From Streptomyces nigra (GTDB lineage Bacteria; Actinomycetota; Actinomycetes; Streptomycetales; Streptomycetaceae): DNA of 64,000 nucleotides. This document shows, in pieces, positions 45,834 to 53,844 of this stretch. The stretch lies in contig NZ_CP029043.1 in the NCBI RefSeq assembly GCF_003074055.1, positions 7,577,030 through 7,641,029 of the forward strand, read 5' to 3'. The notes beneath the pieces were generated by a model. It saw only the letters and a program-made list of their open reading frames with translations. It searched no databases and was not told where the DNA came from. How positions within the stretch are numbered: the first letter of the stretch is position 1; the number at the start of each line of letters is the position of its first letter. Both the position numbers and the translations under genes were made by a program.

Positions 45834-46859
45834 ATGGTGGAGGGGAGAGGCGGCAGCAGCCCGGTGGACATGGCACCGATCCGGGCTGTGGGCTGCGGGC
45901 GGGAGCACGATACGAGATCCGCGGTGCCGGCCGGCCTGGCGAGGGGAGGGTGGGTGCCCGCCGTGCTCGCGGTGCTGATGGCCGGGCTTATGGCCTTCCA
46001 CCGGGCGGTGCCCAACTCCGTGGGCCGCCTGGGCAGTCTGCTGGAATCGTTCCTTGCGTGGCTCGGCCTGGTGGTAGTGGTGCTGCTCGTTGTGGCCTTG
46101 CTGCGCCGTTCGGCAATCGCGCTGATGGCGCTGCTGCTGCCGGTGGCGGCCTGGACGCACCTTTTCGGCGGGTTGCTTCGGCCCGGTGCGGAGCCTGGCC
46201 CACACGACTTGGTGGTAGTGCAGCACAACGTCAGCGACGTGAACACCGACCCGGCGGGCACGGCCCGCGCCCTGGCTGATGCCGAGGCCGACCTCATCGC
46301 GTTGGAGGAACTGGTGCCCCCGGCGCTGGCGGTGTACGAGAAGACCTTCGCTGCAAATTACCCGTACCACGCCATCCAGGGCACCGTCGGACTCTGGTCG
46401 AAGCATCCGCTGACCGGTGCACGGCTGGTAGATATCAAACCCCGAGGAATCACAGAGACCTGGAGTCGCGGGCTGCGGACTGTGGCCCACACGCCGCACG
46501 GCGATATCGCGGTGTACGTCGCGCACCTGCCCTCGGTCCGCATCCGGGCGAGCGGCCTTGCCTCCTCCCGGCGCGACGAGAGCGCCGGCCTGTTGGGCAA
46601 GGCCATCGCCGCCGAGAAGCTGAAGACGGCCCTCCTGCTCGGCGATCTCAACGGCACTGTCGACGACCGTGGGCTGGCCCCGCTGACCTCACGGATGACC
46701 ACAGCCGAGCAGGGCTTCGCGTTCAGCTTCCCCGCCGCCTTCCCCATGGCCCGCATCGACCAGGTCATGGCCCGCTCAGCGACCGTCGGCCACATCCGGA
46801 CCCTGCCCGCTACCCGCAGCGACCACCTGCCGGTCATCGCTCGGATCACCCTGCGCTGA
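45834..46859 (+). CDS. VanJ-like membrane endonuclease/exonuclease/phosphatase protein
   Basis: About 341 residues. N-terminal region has three TM helices (PAVLAVLMAGLMAFHRA; ESFLAWLGLVVVVLLVVALL; ALMALLLPVAAWTHLF), then an EEP fold: DLVVVQHNVSDVN, LIALEEL with catalytic Glu, LLLGDLNGT and ATRSDHLPVIA. This order matches the Streptomyces VanJ teicoplanin-resistance protein, a lipid pyrophosphatase-like enzyme. The start is uncertain (ATG 45834 with GGGAAG, or TTG 45804). Flanked by a 26-bp direct repeat. Confidence 0.8.
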   Translation: MVEGRGGSSPVDMAPIRAVGCGREHDTRSAVPAGLARGGWVPAVLAVLMAGLMAFHRAVPNSVGRLGSLLESFLAWLGLVVVVLLVVALLRRSAIALMALLLPVAAWTHLFGGLLRPGAEPGPHDLVVVQHNVSDVNTDPAGTARALADAEADLIALEELVPPALAVYEKTFAANYPYHAIQGTVGLWSKHPLTGARLVDIKPRGITETWSRGLRTVAHTPHGDIAVYVAHLPSVRIRASGLASSRRDESAGLLGKAIAAEKLKTALLLGDLNGTVDDRGLAPLTSRMTTAEQGFAFSFPAAFPMARIDQVMARSATVGHIRTLPATRSDHLPVIARITLR

Positions 46860-46891
46860 ATTGATGGTCGCGGTGACAGTGAGCCTGCCGG

Positions 46892-46917
46892 TGTGACAGC
46901 TGTCGCGCTTCGGCTCA
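46892..46917. repeat. 26-bp direct repeat, copy 2
   Basis: Identical to 45510-45535; 1,382 bases apart start to start. It lies between the VanJ-like stop and the tpg pseudogene stop. Confidence 0.7.
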
Positions 46918-46928
46918 CCTGCCAGGGG

Positions 46929-47494
46929 TCAGTAGTCGAGGTCGAGGTAGTCGATGTCGTTGAGGGTGACGTCGGAGAGTGTCATGGCGCGGTTTCCGTT
47001 GTCGTGGAAGTAGACGTCCTTGAAGCCTTCGGTGATGATCTGGCGCATCTGCTGGTCGCTGGCTCGAGCCTGGCGGGCGTCGAAATGGCGCTGCGCGTAC
47101 GTGGGGGGAGGTGGACGGTGAGGCGGCGGAAGCGTCCGTCGTCGGTGGTGTCGACGGGTGCGGTGTAGCCGAACCGGGCCCTTGTCTCCACCGTGATCCC
47201 GGCTGTGGTGGCGGCCTGTTTTTGCCTGCGTTTGCGGCCTGTGGCTGCCAGCGGGCCCGTACGGCGGCGTCGATCCGTTCCTCGATCGCCTGGGGCGGGT
47301 GCTTGCGTTTGTCCTTGCGGTAGCGCTCCACCGACCGCTGGCTGACCCCGATTGACCCCGATCTCCTGGGCAATGGCTTTGGTCGTCTTGCACTGCTTCA
47401 TCAGGAAGTTGATGCGCACCTGGAGTGTCTTGGGCGGCTGGTGGGTGAAGGCTTCCCGGTCGGCGCGTTCGATGGCGTCGTCGATCTCTCCCAC
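46929..47494 (-). pseudogene. tpg: Broken telomere terminal protein gene
   Basis: The start is intact: MGEIDDAIERADREAFTHQP, TLQVRINFLMKQCKTTKAIA. A 10-bp tandem duplication TGACCCCGAT (47343-47352, 47353-47362) then shifts the frame; the original continues as VSQRSVERYRKDKRKHPPQ, later VETRARFGYTAPVDTTDDGR and DVYFHDNGNRAM ending NDIDYLDLDY. Two more frame changes follow, near 47230 and 47090. In Streptomyces Tpg caps the 5' ends of linear replicons. The preceding gene is a Tap fragment. Confidence 0.88.
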
Positions 47495-47497
47495 CGG

Positions 47498-47990
47498 TTA
47501 CTCTCCTTCGCCCAGGACGGCGTTGCCGCCCTTGATGTGGCGGGCCGGGTTGTAGCCCTGTTCCATCACGTCGACGGCCCACAGCATGGACTGGACGCCC
47601 TCGAGTTTGGCCAGGCCCGGGGTGGGCCCGAGGCGGAAGGCGCCGGGCTGGGGCTTGCCGGAGGCGGCGTAGGGCAGGAAGCCGAGCGGCGAGGGGCCAA
47701 GGCTGGGACAGACGACGCAGTCGGAGAGTACGGCGAGCGGGTACAGGCCCGTCATCTTCGCCATGTTGTTGAGCTTGCGGTGCATGTTGACCTGGGCCTT
47801 GGAGATGACGGCGGCGCGGTTGTCGGGCCGCCAGGTCGGACGTTCCAGGGCCGGCCACCGCTCGCCCTCCTTGTAGTGCTTGTCCTGCGGCCGTTCGCGG
47901 AGCTTGCCGATGCCGCCCTTGACGGTGGCCTTGATAGCGGCGAGAACGCCGCCATCGCTCTGGCGCTGGCAGCCCGCGACCTCAAAGAAG
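47498..47990 (-). pseudogene. tap: C-terminal fragment of telomere-associated protein
   Basis: Reads GGVLAAIKATVKGGIGKLRE, RWPALERPTWRPDNRAAVIS, VNMHRKLNNMAKMTGLYPLA, VLSDCVVCPSLGPSPLGFLP and GYNPARHIKGGN, the conserved C-terminus of Streptomyces Tap. It stops three bases before tpg, the normal tap-tpg order. The N-terminal ~550 residues are gone; the break at ~47940-47990 abuts a helicase fragment on the other strand. Confidence 0.85.
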
Positions 47991-48413
47991 GACGCCGCAT
48001 CACCCACCCCGACTTGGTGCTGTCATCACCTGGGGGCGATCTGCAGGGCTACGCCGCCTACGACCCCGCCGGCCGCGATCTACAGCCCCTGGTCGACACC
48101 CACGGCGCGGACGCCATCCTGGCCGCCGTGGCCCATCACACGCCCGAAGACCAGTGCGAGGTAATCGTCTCCACCGCGCACCAGGCCAGGCCGGGAATGG
48201 GCACAGATGAAGATCGCCGACGACTTCACCCCACCCTCCGACGGGCCGCCGGACGGTACGAGGCAGGCAACCGTCCGCCGGATCGACGACAAGGAGGCCT
48301 GCATGGCCTACGTAGCCGTCACCCGTACCCGGCGCCGCCTCGGCATGGGTGGCCTGTCCTGGATCAAGGAGCATCCGGAAGGAGTACCGGCCGGTTCTCA
48401 GCGTCCGTGGTGA
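47937..48413 (+). pseudogene. UvrD-like helicase C-terminal fragment
   Basis: Reads NAAIALALAARDLKEGRRIT, SSPGGDLQGYAAYDPAGRDL and CEVIVSTAHQARPG (helicase motif V region), then after a frame change near 48205 KIADDFTPPSDGPPDG and DDKEACMAYVAVTRTRRRLG, the motif VI block. The 5' part and ATPase domain are missing. Its junction with the tap fragment marks a rearrangement point. Confidence 0.7.
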
Positions 48414-48631
48414 TGGCTGGGGTGGGTTCCTGGCTTCGGAGTCTCCGCGTGGAAGATGCATGGGGAGCTGCGGCACGGAATCGCAAGGGACGGGCGGCTG
48501 CCGCTGTCGGTGACGGCGCATGTGAGAAGCCCTCAATGGCAGCCCGCTGTCCACAGGAGGCCCCCAGCAGGCTTCTTGAGCTATGGACATCAGCTCGCCG
48601 GGTCCGGCTGGGGTTGCGCTGCAGGTGGCTG
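48414..48631. other. Intergenic, nothing convincing
   Basis: About 220 bases separating the helicase fragment and the methyltransferase stop. Confidence 0.4.
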
Positions 48632-49285
48632 TCAGGTGCGGGCGCTCACGAGGAGAGTGCCGATGTAACCGTTCTTCGGGGCGTCCACGATCACGGCTGT
48701 GGCCGTGGTGAATCCGGCGCGGAGCAGGTGCCGCTCCCATACGGCGGGTTTGTAGCTGTAGCGGTAGGTGAACATCGCTCTATCTGCGAACCCGCCCTTG
48801 TACATGCCTTGAGGGCCGTAGGCGCCCGGAATGGCCGGCGGCTGAGAGAACACGAACTTCCCGCCAGGGCTGAGGCGTTCACGGACCAGCGGGAAGAGAC
48901 GGGACGGGTCGGTGAACCAGGCCGCGCCGAAAATGGAGTACACGGCGTCGTAGTGCGCCTGGGCGGCGGCGAGCCAGTCGAGGACTTCGGCCTGTTCGAT
49001 GCGGACGCCGAGCGGTGCCCACCGCTGGCCGGCCAGCTCCACCATGCGGGGCGAGAGGTCCACTCCGGTGGCCTTCACCCCCTGCTGGGCGAGGTGTGCC
49101 AGGGCTCGGCCGGTGCCGCAGCCGATCTCCAGCACCGAACCGGGTGCGCCCAGGAGTTCAGGGCCTGGGCCGTGGCCGGCGTACTGCGTCCAGCTAAACG
49201 ACGGTTCGGCCGCGGCGTCGAACACGCTGGCGGCGTAGGTGTCCCACAGCTCGGTCTCGGCGGGGATGTCGTGGGGTACGGGCAC
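48632..49285 (-). CDS. Class I SAM-dependent methyltransferase
   Basis: A 217-residue enzyme. SAM motif I VLEIGCGTGRALAHLA, GVDLSPRMVELA, and SIFGAAWFTDPSRLFPLVRE. The GTG at 49285 (VPVPHDIPAETELWDTYA) has AGAGGA six bases upstream. The C-terminal YKPAVWERHLLRAGFT and DAPKNGYIGTLLV indicate a small-molecule methyltransferase as found near plasmid and phage-like genes of Streptomyces; substrate unknown. Confidence 0.85.
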   Translation of the reverse strand: MPVPHDIPAETELWDTYAASVFDAAAEPSFSWTQYAGHGPGPELLGAPGSVLEIGCGTGRALAHLAQQGVKATGVDLSPRMVELAGQRWAPLGVRIEQAEVLDWLAAAQAHYDAVYSIFGAAWFTDPSRLFPLVRERLSPGGKFVFSQPPAIPGAYGPQGMYKGGFADRAMFTYRYSYKPAVWERHLLRAGFTTATAVIVDAPKNGYIGTLLVSART

Positions 49286-49316
49286 GGCTGGTCCTCTGGT
49301 CGCGGGTACGAGGGAG

Positions 49317-49345
49317 CCCCTGCCCAAGGGGTGAGAGGGCAGGGG
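49317..49345 (-). terminator. Hairpin after the CxxC-protein gene
   Basis: CCCCTGCCC/GGGCAGGGG, nine perfect pairs with an 11-base loop, 16 bases past the stop at 49361 (leftward transcription). Confidence 0.6.
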
Positions 49346-49360
49346 CAGACAGTAGCGGGG

Positions 49361-49699
49361 TCAGTGACTGTCGGGGACCTTGTTGTCGCACGGCGAGCAG
49401 TTCGCACCGTCGATCGCCCACAGTTCCTCATCGATGTCCCAGCCCTGGGGAGTGAGGAAGTCGCTGGTGCGCAGGCACAGGCCGTCGTTGCGACGCTCGA
49501 TGAACGGGGCGTGGTGCTTGTAGCGGCCGCCGTTGCACAGGTGGCACAGACCCCACCAGACGGGTGTGTCGAGGATGAGCTAGTGGACGCCGATGTCGAC
49601 GAGCTTGCCGACGCCGAGGTGGACGTCGGGGTTCTCGATGGAGCCCATCACATACATGACAGCGTTGCCGAGGATGCGTTCGGCCATGTCGCGGACCAT
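49361..49699 (-). pseudogene. Zinc-finger-like protein gene with in-frame TAG
   Basis: From ATG 49699: MVRDMAERILGNAVMYVMGS, IENPDVHLGVGKLVDIGVH, TAG (49580-49582), LILDTPVWWGLCHLCNGGRY, KHHAPFIERRNDGLCLRTSD, FLTPQGWDIDEELWAIDGAN, CSPCDNKVPDSH, stop. The TAG sits where a Trp (TGG) would fit. Two CxxC pairs suggest a metal site. The part after the TAG has no start codon of its own, so without read-through it is lost. Confidence 0.65.
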
Positions 49700-50032
49700 G
49701 GTGCTCTCGCGCTGGCAACGCCTCCCTGTTCGCCGTGCTTTTGGGCGCTGGAGTGCGTACGGTGCGCCGCCGTTGCCGTGGGTGGCGGCCACCGCCCGGG
49801 CTCGGCGTTGCCGTGGGTGGCGGCCGCGGTCCGGCTCCGGCTGCGCCGGGCTCTGCGCGGCGGTGTCGTGGACCTTGTGTGCCCGTGGTGTCTGTCCGGT
49901 GGTGCGGTGGAGGAGGCGCGCCGGGTGAATCGGGAAGCCCGGCGTGCGGCCCGACGGCTTTCGCATGTTCCAGGCGGCATGGATCGCTGGCACCGCGCCC
50001 CGGAGAGCCTTCGGCTCCCGCCGAACGCTGAA

Positions 50033-50063
50033 AGCTTTTCTGCATTTTTGATAGTGAAAAGCT
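50033..50063. promoter_or_regulatory. AT-rich inverted repeat upstream of the Tap-like operon
   Basis: AGCTTTTC-N15-GAAAAGCT, perfect 8-bp arms in an AT-rich island 45 bases before the XRE gene. A candidate operator for that regulator. A TAGGGT about seven bases before the ATG suggests a leaderless transcript. Confidence 0.45.
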
Positions 50064-50107
50064 GATGTGGATGCGGGAGTTGCATGAAAATCGGGTAGGG
50101 TGGTGGC

Positions 50108-50395
50108 ATGGGGTTGCGTTTGGAGGAGTCGCTGCGGCTGACGGTGGCCGCGTTGATGCAGGTAACGGGTGAATCGCAGCGGTCGGTGGCGGGGGTGCTG
50201 GGGCTGACGCAGACACAGGTGTCGCGCCGTCAGTCGGGCGCCGTCTCCTGGAGCTTGCGCGACGTCGACGTCCTGGCCGAGCACTACGGCATCGGCGTGC
50301 TGGATCTCCTGGCGGGTCCGACCAGAGCGTGCGAGGCGCTGCCCGCAGACCGGCGCCGTAGCGTGCGCACCGAAGTAAGGGGGACGGACCGGTGA
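50108..50395 (+). CDS. XRE-family HTH regulator
   Basis: A 95-residue protein with the HTH at ~20-62 (MQVTGESQRSVAGVLGLTQT, QVSRRQSGAVSWSLRDVDVL). No ribosome binding site is evident and a -10-like TAGGGT is very close to the ATG. Its stop overlaps the Tap-like gene (GTGA), so it likely regulates its own operon. Confidence 0.8.
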   Translation: MGLRLEESLRLTVAALMQVTGESQRSVAGVLGLTQTQVSRRQSGAVSWSLRDVDVLAEHYGIGVLDLLAGPTRACEALPADRRRSVRTEVRGTDR

Positions 50396-51996
50396 GCGAC
50401 TTCGACGCGATCGACTCGCTCCTTGACGCCGTCGGCCCGCAGGCCGAACTCCCGCCCTGCCACGTGCGCCGCGAGCTGCGCGAGCGGGCCCGGCTGTCCA
50501 AGGCACAGGTTGCACGCGCGCTCGGCGTGAGCCCCTCAACGCTGAGCGGATGGGAAAGCGGCCGGGACCCGGCCGGTGAGACCCGCACCAAGTACGCCTA
50601 CCTGCTGGACGGTCTGAACGCCAAGCTCGCCACCGAGACCGCCACCGAGACCGCCACCGAGTCGGCCACCGAGACCGAGTCGGCGCCGGCTGCGCAGCAG
50701 CCCGTCACGTCAGGCACGGCCCCGACCGCCACCCCCTTGTCCTCACCCGACCTCCCACAGGACGAGGACGGGGACGGGGACGGGGAGGACGTGGAGCTGC
50801 TCGTCGCCCCCGAGCCTTGTGTGCTGTGCGGCCGTCCGGCCGGACAACGTGTGGCGGGGTTCGCTCAGCACCTGACCCCGGACGACTGCCGGCCCGCCGC
50901 CACCGGGGCCCCAGCTGCCCCGCCGGCCGGACAGCCCACCGCGCACACCCCGAAAGCGCCGCCGCGCACGACACGTCCGGCGTGTGCGACTGAGCGTTCC
51001 AAGGGCCCGGCCCGCCACGCGTTCCAGGAGCCGTCCGGGCCGGTCGACCTGATCCGTGAGGCCGTGCAGGGTGCGCTTGCCGAGCACCGGGGCGACGTCG
51101 ACGCAGCCACAGCGGTGCTGGTGAAGCGGGCCATCCCCGACGCGATGCGACTGCTGGACGAGACCCGTAGAGGCGCCCGCTACGACGTGATCGCGCACCC
51201 CTGGATCCCCGACATCCTCAAGAAGCAGTCCGCGCGCGGCGCGGACCAGATCTGGGAAGCCCGCCCCAAGTGGACCCGTCACGAACTTCCGCCCGGCCGG
51301 CATCAGGTGACCGCGCTCGACATCAACGGCGCCTATCTCTCCGCCCTCAAGACGCACCTTCCCCTGGGCCAGCTCGAGCACTCCACCGGCCTCGCCCATG
51401 ACCGCCGCCGCTCCGGAGTCCACCTGATCACCCCGCCCGAGTGGGAGCACGAGGCGGTGCTGCCCAACCCGATCGGCCAGCGGGACGAGCCCGGCCCGCT
51501 GTGGGTCACCGAGCCGACGCTCCGCCTCCTGCTGCGCCTGTCCGGCCCCAGGCACCAGCTGTGCGAGCCTCCTCAGATCCACGAGTCGTACACCTCCGGG
51601 GCCACGGAGAACCTGCTGGAGAAGTTCCGCATCGCCCTGAAGGACGCCCGCGACACGGCGATCGAGCAGGGCGACACGGTGACGCTGGAGTATGTGAAGG
51701 CGATGTACGCGAAGTTCGTCTCCACGATGGGGGAGTCGAACTACAACCGGGAGCTCTACCGTCCGGACTGGATGCACCTCATCCGCAGCCAGGCCTTCGC
51801 CAACCTGTGGCTCAAGGCGCTCAAGGCCCATGACGAGGGCCTGGCCGTCGTCCGGGCGATGGGCACCGACGAACTGCACGTCATCGGTGACTGGCGCCGT
51901 GTCTTCGCCGAAGGCCGAGCTGTTACCGAGGTCAAGGTCAAGGACACGTACACCGTCGGAACCGACGCCGCTGAGCACGAAGGCGAGGGGGAGTAG
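50392..51996 (+). CDS. Tap-like telomere-associated protein, divergent
   Basis: A 534-residue protein. N-terminal XRE HTH (RRELRERARLSKAQVARALG, STLSGWESGRDPAGETRTKY), an Asp/Thr/Glu linker, a CVLCGRP...H...C zinc-knuckle (~143-165), and a C-terminal region with VTALDINGAYLSALKTHLPL, EYVKAMYAKFVSTMGESNYN and LYRPDWMHLIRSQAFANLWL. This order matches Tap (HTH, then polymerase/nuclease-like core with a DIN motif and RPDW block), but it is shorter and diverged from the Tap fragment at 47498. The next gene overlaps by one base, as tpg follows tap. Confidence 0.65.
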   Translation: MSDFDAIDSLLDAVGPQAELPPCHVRRELRERARLSKAQVARALGVSPSTLSGWESGRDPAGETRTKYAYLLDGLNAKLATETATETATESATETESAPAAQQPVTSGTAPTATPLSSPDLPQDEDGDGDGEDVELLVAPEPCVLCGRPAGQRVAGFAQHLTPDDCRPAATGAPAAPPAGQPTAHTPKAPPRTTRPACATERSKGPARHAFQEPSGPVDLIREAVQGALAEHRGDVDAATAVLVKRAIPDAMRLLDETRRGARYDVIAHPWIPDILKKQSARGADQIWEARPKWTRHELPPGRHQVTALDINGAYLSALKTHLPLGQLEHSTGLAHDRRRSGVHLITPPEWEHEAVLPNPIGQRDEPGPLWVTEPTLRLLLRLSGPRHQLCEPPQIHESYTSGATENLLEKFRIALKDARDTAIEQGDTVTLEYVKAMYAKFVSTMGESNYNRELYRPDWMHLIRSQAFANLWLKALKAHDEGLAVVRAMGTDELHVIGDWRRVFAEGRAVTEVKVKDTYTVGTDAAEHEGEGE

Positions 51997-52568
51997 TGCC
52001 GCAGAGGAACATCGACTTCGGGAGGTTCGGCGCCCGGGGTATCAAGGGCAGCGACGCCGTCGCGCGCAAACTCGATGAACTCGCGGGCGGCATCGCCACC
52101 CCCGTGACCGTAAGGCGCGGCTGGATGGCGCGTCTGCACTATCTGACGAAGTCGACCCAGACCCTGAAGGCCGCCCGCGATGCCGGACTCACCGTGACCC
52201 ACCGGACGCTGAAGGCCTGGCTGGAGGGCAAGCGCCGCCCCTCCAGGACCAGCCTGGAACGCATCGACCAGGCGTACCGGACGGTGCGCCGGCACAACGT
52301 CGCCCGCCATCTCCTCAGGCGCCTCAACCGCGACGGACGCGGCACCCGGGTGGAGATCCACCCGCTCAACCAGTCCCAGGTGCCGCGGCCGCTGCAGCGG
52401 GTGGTGGAGTACCGGACGATGAACGTGCGCCGCTGGGACCGCATCGTCGGCTCCTGGGCGGCCGGCGACCACCAGGGCCTCGACGCCGCGTGGCAGGACA
52501 CGATCGTCGACCTCGGCTCGCAGTGGGGCCAGTACGAGTACGTCACCAACGTCGGCTTCGCCGCATAA
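51996..52568 (+). CDS. Tpg-like terminal protein candidate
   Basis: A 190-residue basic protein, close to the ~184 of Tpg. HTH-like segment MARLHYLTKSTQTLKAARDA, LTVTHRTLKAWLEGKRRPSR parallels RINFLMKQCKTTKAIAQEIG of Tpg; the C-terminus (WGQYEYVTNVGFAA) differs from the DYLDLDY ending. GTG overlaps the upstream stop. By position and layout I infer that it caps telomeres of a non-archetypal type or acts in replication; a plain transcription regulator is the alternative. Confidence 0.5.
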   Translation: MPQRNIDFGRFGARGIKGSDAVARKLDELAGGIATPVTVRRGWMARLHYLTKSTQTLKAARDAGLTVTHRTLKAWLEGKRRPSRTSLERIDQAYRTVRRHNVARHLLRRLNRDGRGTRVEIHPLNQSQVPRPLQRVVEYRTMNVRRWDRIVGSWAAGDHQGLDAAWQDTIVDLGSQWGQYEYVTNVGFAA

Positions 52569-52628
52569 AGCTCTGCGCCGGAACGTGGTCTTCGGCGCCT
52601 GCTGGATGGCGTACGGTGGGGACACCGA

Positions 52629-52702
52629 CGCGGGGTGGAGCAGCTCGGTAGCTCGCTGGGCTCATAACCCAGAGGTCGCAGGTTCAAATCCTGTCCCCGC
52701 TA
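52629..52702 (+). tRNA. tRNA-fMet (CAT)
   Basis: Cloverleaf with acceptor CGCGGGG/CCCCGCT leaving the 1:72 C·U mismatch typical of initiators, anticodon stem with three G-C pairs (GGG-CTCATAA-CCC) and T-arm GCAGG-TTCAAAT-CCTGT. CCA is not encoded. It follows the Tpg-like gene and is followed by a terminator. Confidence 0.95.
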
Positions 52703-52712
52703 CTGCCGAAGA

Positions 52713-52737
52713 AGCCCGGATCTAAACGATCCGGGCT
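52713..52737 (+). terminator. Terminator of tRNA-fMet
   Basis: AGCCCGGATC-TAAAC-GATCCGGGCT, ten perfect pairs followed by CTCTC, ten bases after the tRNA. Confidence 0.85.
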
Positions 52738-53214
52738 CTCTCGCGTTCCCGGCACGAGCCCACGTCTGACTCCTGCCCGGCAGGAGGCGCGGGTCGTCCT
52801 TGCTACCTGATCGAGGTGATCGATCCAGGCCGTTCTTGCTGGACGCTCTGCGGCGGACAGAGGAGTCGTCGGTGACGGTGCTCGAATCGCATTGGCTGGC
52901 GTCTGCGCACAGTGCAGGGTTGCCGTGTGCGCGTCAGCGCTGGGATCTCGCAGCAGGTCCTGGTCTGCACAAGGCCGGTCTGCACCCTGTCACCGAGCCG
53001 CCGTGCGGTGCAGGACGTGCGCCGTGGTCCACCTGGCCATGCGGCATGCCGCCCGCAGGCCTGGTGTCCGGGGAACAGCGGTGGTTCTTGCGTCCGTGAC
53101 ATAGCACTGTGGCAGGGATTGGGCGCGTTTTTGGAACGTTTGGACGAGGCGGCTGTGCCCCATCGGGTGGGATAGTCGGGGCCGCCGGGTGCGGCTGAAG
53201 TCGGATGAGGCAGG
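52738..53214. other. Intergenic, nothing convincing
   Basis: About 475 bases after the tRNA terminator. No integrase, att-like repeat of the tRNA 3' end, or convincing gene is seen. Confidence 0.45.
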
Positions 53215-53844
53215 GTGAACGGCATGGTGACCTTGGCCAGCCCGTCGGTGGGCACGTCGGTACGCGCAGCCTCTGCGGCCCTGCTGGATCCGGCCACGCT
53301 GTCTGTCTCGCTCCAGCTGATGGGCAGCCAGGCGCTGCTGTTCTACCGGCTTGACGAGGAAGAATGCGCACGCCGCGCCCGCGTCTCAGCGGCACGCCTC
53401 GACAGTCTTGATGCGCTGCAGACGCTTCTGGAGCTGCCCGTCGACGAGCCCGTTGCACTGGCGTCGCTGCCTGCACGGCTGCGTTCGGCGCTACGTCGGC
53501 TTCCGGCCGGTGCCGCCGACGTCGACCGCCGTGAGGTCACCCGTCGCGCGGTGCGGCCGCTCACCGTTGATCTCGCCGTGGTGCGGGCAAGCGCCGCGGG
53601 CTGGCGCGGGGGACTCGAGCAAGCCGGCCGTTTCGCCCCCTTCTGTCGGCGCGCCCTGCTGCTCGACAGCGCTCCACCGGCGCCCGAGGAGAAGCTGATG
53701 GAAGCCGCCTTCTACGGCATCGGCGTCCTGGTGGCCGACGGCGAGAGCGTGGACCTGCTGCTGGAACCCCGGCCCTACACGCCGCGCCGCCATACCCCCG
53801 CGGCATGGTGCTTCATCGAGGAGTTCCACCACCGCATCGGCTAG
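53215..53844 (+). CDS. Hypothetical protein, convergent with the barrel-like gene
   Basis: About 209 residues (LSVSLQLMGSQALLFYRLDE, EEKLMEAAFYGIGVLVADGE, WCFIEEFHHRIG). No family recognised. GTG 53215 has GAGG six bases upstream; ATG 53224 is an alternative. Its last four bases overlap the stop of the convergent gene at 53841. Confidence 0.6.
   Translation: MNGMVTLASPSVGTSVRAASAALLDPATLSVSLQLMGSQALLFYRLDEEECARRARVSAARLDSLDALQTLLELPVDEPVALASLPARLRSALRRLPAGAADVDRREVTRRAVRPLTVDLAVVRASAAGWRGGLEQAGRFAPFCRRALLLDSAPPAPEEKLMEAAFYGIGVLVADGESVDLLLEPRPYTPRRHTPAAWCFIEEFHHRIG

Noticed and set aside
47441..50065. An 874-codon open plus-strand frame
   Set aside because: It runs antisense to the Tap fragment, a methyltransferase and the CxxC gene and is explained by high third-position G+C; only the short helicase-like part near 47937-48200 is real.
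52629..52737. tRNA-fMet as an attachment site of an integrative element
   Set aside because: No integrase gene and no direct repeat of the tRNA 3' end was found in the window.
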